Positions 13,384-15,258 of a DNA stretch of 15,258 nt are shown here, piece by piece. The stretch lies in contig JABWAJ010000073.1 in the NCBI GenBank assembly GCA_013361075.1, positions 1-15,258 on the forward strand. The letters are read 5' to 3'. The stretch comes from Saprospiraceae bacterium (lineage in GTDB: Bacteria; Bacteroidota; Bacteroidia; Chitinophagales; Saprospiraceae). Below the pieces are notes generated by a model that ran no database searches, was not told where the DNA came from, and saw nothing but the letters and a program-made list of their open reading frames with translations. Numbering within the stretch: the first letter of the stretch is position 1; every line of letters starts with the position of its first letter. The position numbers and the translations under genes are program-made.

Positions 13384-14844
13384 ATGCTTAAAAAGGTAAA
13401 CATACCCCTCACCCTACTTGCGTTAGGGGGAATCATCAGCCTGTTACTGCACCTGTCGTTGCTAATGGACGATGTCAGGGGTCGGCACTCATGGCGGCAA
13501 TCACAGACCATGTGGAACATCCGCAATTTTGAACGGCATGATGCCAACATCATGAACCCCCGGGCGAGCTATTTCAATTCAGGCCAGGGGAACATTGTCC
13601 GCTACGAGTTTCCAATCATGCAGTGGAGCATCGGGATGGTGCAGAAGGTGCTGGGCGACCACATCGCCGTGGTGCGGATCTGTGTATTCCTCATGGGACT
13701 GTTGGCTGTGTTTGGCTTTTACCGCTTGTTGTTGCTGCTGGATGTCGGGGCGTGGTTAGCTGCTTTGGGCGCCGGACTGTTTCTGTTTTCGCCGCTGCTA
13801 CATACCTACATCGTGAGTCCGCTGCCCGATATACTGGCGTTGGCGGGCAGTGTTTGGTACCTATATGGCACACTGGCCTACCAGCGCACGCCTGAATGGC
13901 GCTGGTTGCTGCTGTCGGGTGCAGCGCTGTGGTTGGCTACGGCAGCAAAACTGCCGTTTCTTATGTTTTCAGTAGTGAGCATTTACTTTTTTTTCCAATC
14001 CATCATCCAGACGAAACGGCTGTCGAAGCACAACCTGCGCTTAGCAGTGGTGCAGTTGCTGCTGGTCGCGCCCGCCCTGGCGTGGTATGTTTGGGTGATC
14101 CCCACCTGGCCGGAGAATCCTGTCTTAAAGGGTATTTTTGCCGCCGATCCAGATTGGGAAAACATCCGCAGGATCTTACTTTTTTACCTCGGCACCACAC
14201 TGCCTTCGTTTATTTTAAATCCCATTCTGGTCGTACCCTTCATCGCGGGGTTCTTTCGCCATGGTGGCATCCGCATCCATACCTGGGTCTATCCGCTGGC
14301 TGCGATTACCCTGCTCTACGCCGTCCTGCAATGCACGGCGATCAGCACCTTCCACGATTATTATTTCTTGCCCTTTTTGCCGTGGATGTATGTCATGGTA
14401 ATCCGGGGAATCCAGGTGATAGGGACACGTTTGCCTAAGTACGCCACCTGGGCGGGCGGCATCCTGGCCGTCAGTGTGGTTGTGGTGTCGCACAGCCTGG
14501 TTGCCTACAAGTGGCTGCCAGCACACTCGGGCTATAACCCTGACCTCTTTACCTACCAATCGGAACTAAAAGCCGCCGTGCCCGACGGCAGCTTATGCGT
14601 GATGCTGAACGACCCGTCATACAACCAGTTTTCGTATATGGTGGACAAAATGGGCTACATCTTTCAAGATGACAACCTCCCGGCGCCGTGGATTCGCGAC
14701 ATGATTGACAACAAGGGCGTAACCTATCTATACTCCGACTCCCGGGCGGTGGATGAACATCCCGATGTACAACCCCTGCTGGATACCTTGCTGCTGGAGG
14801 CAGGCACCATCCGGGTATTCCGCCTGGCAGGGAAGGGCGAGTAG
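13384..14844 (+). CDS. GT-C fold membrane glycosyltransferase (PMT_2/GT39-like)
   Basis: An integral membrane protein of 486 residues with about ten helices through residue ~375 and a soluble C-terminal tail. After the first helix the loop has DD at 29-30 followed by GRHSWRQSQT (33-42). This fits the catalytic-acid loop of polyprenyl-phosphate-sugar transferases and the common HxWRQ pattern. Further family-like segments are YEFPIMQW (74-81) and FHDYYFLPFLPW (323-334). It probably moves a sugar from a lipid carrier to a lipid, glycan or protein on the outer face of the inner membrane. It may be co-transcribed with the nucleotidyltransferase gene, but the codon use differs. Confidence 0.85.
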   Translation: MLKKVNIPLTLLALGGIISLLLHLSLLMDDVRGRHSWRQSQTMWNIRNFERHDANIMNPRASYFNSGQGNIVRYEFPIMQWSIGMVQKVLGDHIAVVRICVFLMGLLAVFGFYRLLLLLDVGAWLAALGAGLFLFSPLLHTYIVSPLPDILALAGSVWYLYGTLAYQRTPEWRWLLLSGAALWLATAAKLPFLMFSVVSIYFFFQSIIQTKRLSKHNLRLAVVQLLLVAPALAWYVWVIPTWPENPVLKGIFAADPDWENIRRILLFYLGTTLPSFILNPILVVPFIAGFFRHGGIRIHTWVYPLAAITLLYAVLQCTAISTFHDYYFLPFLPWMYVMVIRGIQVIGTRLPKYATWAGGILAVSVVVVSHSLVAYKWLPAHSGYNPDLFTYQSELKAAVPDGSLCVMLNDPSYNQFSYMVDKMGYIFQDDNLPAPWIRDMIDNKGVTYLYSDSRAVDEHPDVQPLLDTLLLEAGTIRVFRLAGKGE

Positions 14845-14895
14845 GGAATCTTGCGCACTGTTGCTGGTGCCCAAGCTTTTCCTGGCAATACCTAA

Positions 14896-15099
14896 ATTTG
14901 TACCCTGCCCCTGCTCAAATCCGCCATCCTTCCCGGCCTCCACCTCCGCGTTGGCCAGCGTTTCGGCGCGTTCAGCCACAGCGCTTTTGTGAATTTGATG
15001 CCCGGGCAGGCGCCGGTGACGTTTGGAATTCAGGCGGGATTGGGGATGAATGTTTTTGGGGAGAAGCAAACGGGAGTTTTGATAAAGCATATTTGGTAA
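14896..15099 (+). pseudogene. Fragment of a decayed coding region, possibly outer membrane barrel C-terminus
   Basis: Directly after an in-frame TAA at 14893 a frame of 67 codons without a credible start runs to TAA at 15097. It reads as real protein, with segments such as LPGLHLRVGQRFGAFSHSAF and FGIQAGLGMNVFG. The alternating hydrophobic and glycine-rich pattern recalls the last strands of an outer membrane beta-barrel. No upstream part is present; the preceding gene ends at 14844. It is best read as a 3' remnant left by a deletion or rearrangement. The function is a guess. Confidence 0.35.
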
Positions 15100-15105
15100 T
15101 CATGA

Positions 15106-15114
15106 GAATAAAAT
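15106..15114. repeat. Left target-site duplication of the MITE-like element
   Basis: GAATAAAAT lies directly before the left terminal inverted repeat, and the same nine bases lie directly after the right one (15218-15226). The next outward bases differ (A versus G at 15105 and 15217 in alignment), so the duplication is nine bases, or eleven if the shared CA is counted. Confidence 0.7.
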
Positions 15115-15217
15115 CATACTACTGGACATTTTTGTCAACATGACGTTTACTAAACTTTAAAAGTTTAGTAAACGTTGCTCCGTTTCCCTCTGATTCTTGA
15201 AAATGTCCAGTAGTATG
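15115..15217. mobile_element. MITE-like element, 103 bp, with perfect 18-bp terminal inverted repeats
   Basis: The ends are perfect inverted repeats: CATACTACTGGACATTTT at 15115-15132 and its complement at 15200-15217. Both ends are flanked by the 9-bp direct repeat GAATAAAAT. There is no room for a transposase, so the element would have been moved in trans by a DDE-type IS with matching ends. The inside carries a 33-bp near-perfect palindrome (15143-15175). It lies between the pseudogene fragment and the next start codon at 15234, so it may have altered that gene's 5' region. The IS family cannot be named. Confidence 0.75.
15143..15175. repeat. 33-bp palindrome made of two GTTTA-N-TAAAC units inside the MITE
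   Basis: Sixteen bases on each side of a single central A are exact inverted complements. Each half contains its own palindrome, GTTTACTAAAC (15145-15155) and GTTTAGTAAAC (15163-15173), with centres 18 bp apart. As RNA it would be a strong hairpin on either strand; as DNA it looks like a pair of operator sites. Confidence 0.7.
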
Positions 15218-15226
15218 GAATAAAAT
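15218..15226. repeat. Right target-site duplication of the MITE-like element
   Basis: GAATAAAAT again, directly after the right terminal inverted repeat and eight bases before the possible ATG of the next gene. Confidence 0.7.
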
Positions 15227-15233
15227 CAAAAAC

Positions 15234-15258
15234 ATGAAAGCAATTATTCCATTTGTGT
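15234..15258 (+). CDS. Possible start of a further gene (cut by window end)
   Basis: An ATG at 15234 opens MKAIIPFV and runs off the window. The Lys followed by hydrophobic residues could begin a signal peptide, but eight codons are too few to judge. The A-rich AAAAAC before the ATG is a usual Bacteroidota initiation context. Confidence 0.3.

Noticed and set aside
14893..14900. TAAATTTG on the plus strand as a promoter
   Set aside because: It matches the -7 consensus, but there is no TTG at the right distance and no intact gene follows.

Overview
The window looks like chromosome of a Bacteroidota member, probably of the Saprospiria (Haliscomenobacter/Lewinella-like). The reasons are the DAHP synthase with a C-terminal chorismate mutase, the pheA-aminotransferase-tyrA-aroF gene order, TAnnTTTG-type -7 promoter elements, start codons without Shine-Dalgarno sequences, and a membrane-anchored AraC-type regulator. 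The genus is an inference. Everything from base 1 to about 12317 reads on the minus strand; the rest reads on the plus strand.

Minus strand, in order of transcription: an S8 protease with a SPOR domain (12317-10449) and a class I methyltransferase (10407-9478); a likely marR-gtrA-tolC-ABC exporter operon (9344-5294) with a MarR-type inverted repeat in front; a 470-base leader (5293-4824); the aromatic amino acid operon pheA, aminotransferase, tyrA, aroF (4823-680); and the 5' part of an AraC-type membrane regulator (445-1).

The most interesting part is the leader. It holds a good Bacteroidota promoter followed by two consecutive transcription attenuators. Each has its own short leader peptide packed with Phe, Trp and Tyr codons (MAALSNNFWFSFYFYGKS and MPNQTKRFWGFYWFFFYGTP), a pause hairpin, an alternative antiterminator pairing and an intrinsic terminator with matching GTCCCG/CGGGAC arms. 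Both must be read through before pheA. The operon therefore appears to be controlled by ribosome-mediated attenuation in two serial copies, probably from an ancient tandem duplication.

Plus strand: an AT-rich nucleotidyltransferase gene with a GTG start (12466-13326), a GT-C membrane glycosyltransferase (13384-14844), a decayed fragment of a reading frame (14896-15099), and a 103-bp MITE-like element (15115-15217). The MITE has perfect 18-bp terminal inverted repeats and a 9-bp target duplication, and it sits just before the first codons of a further gene (15234 onward). No tRNA, rRNA or CRISPR array was seen.
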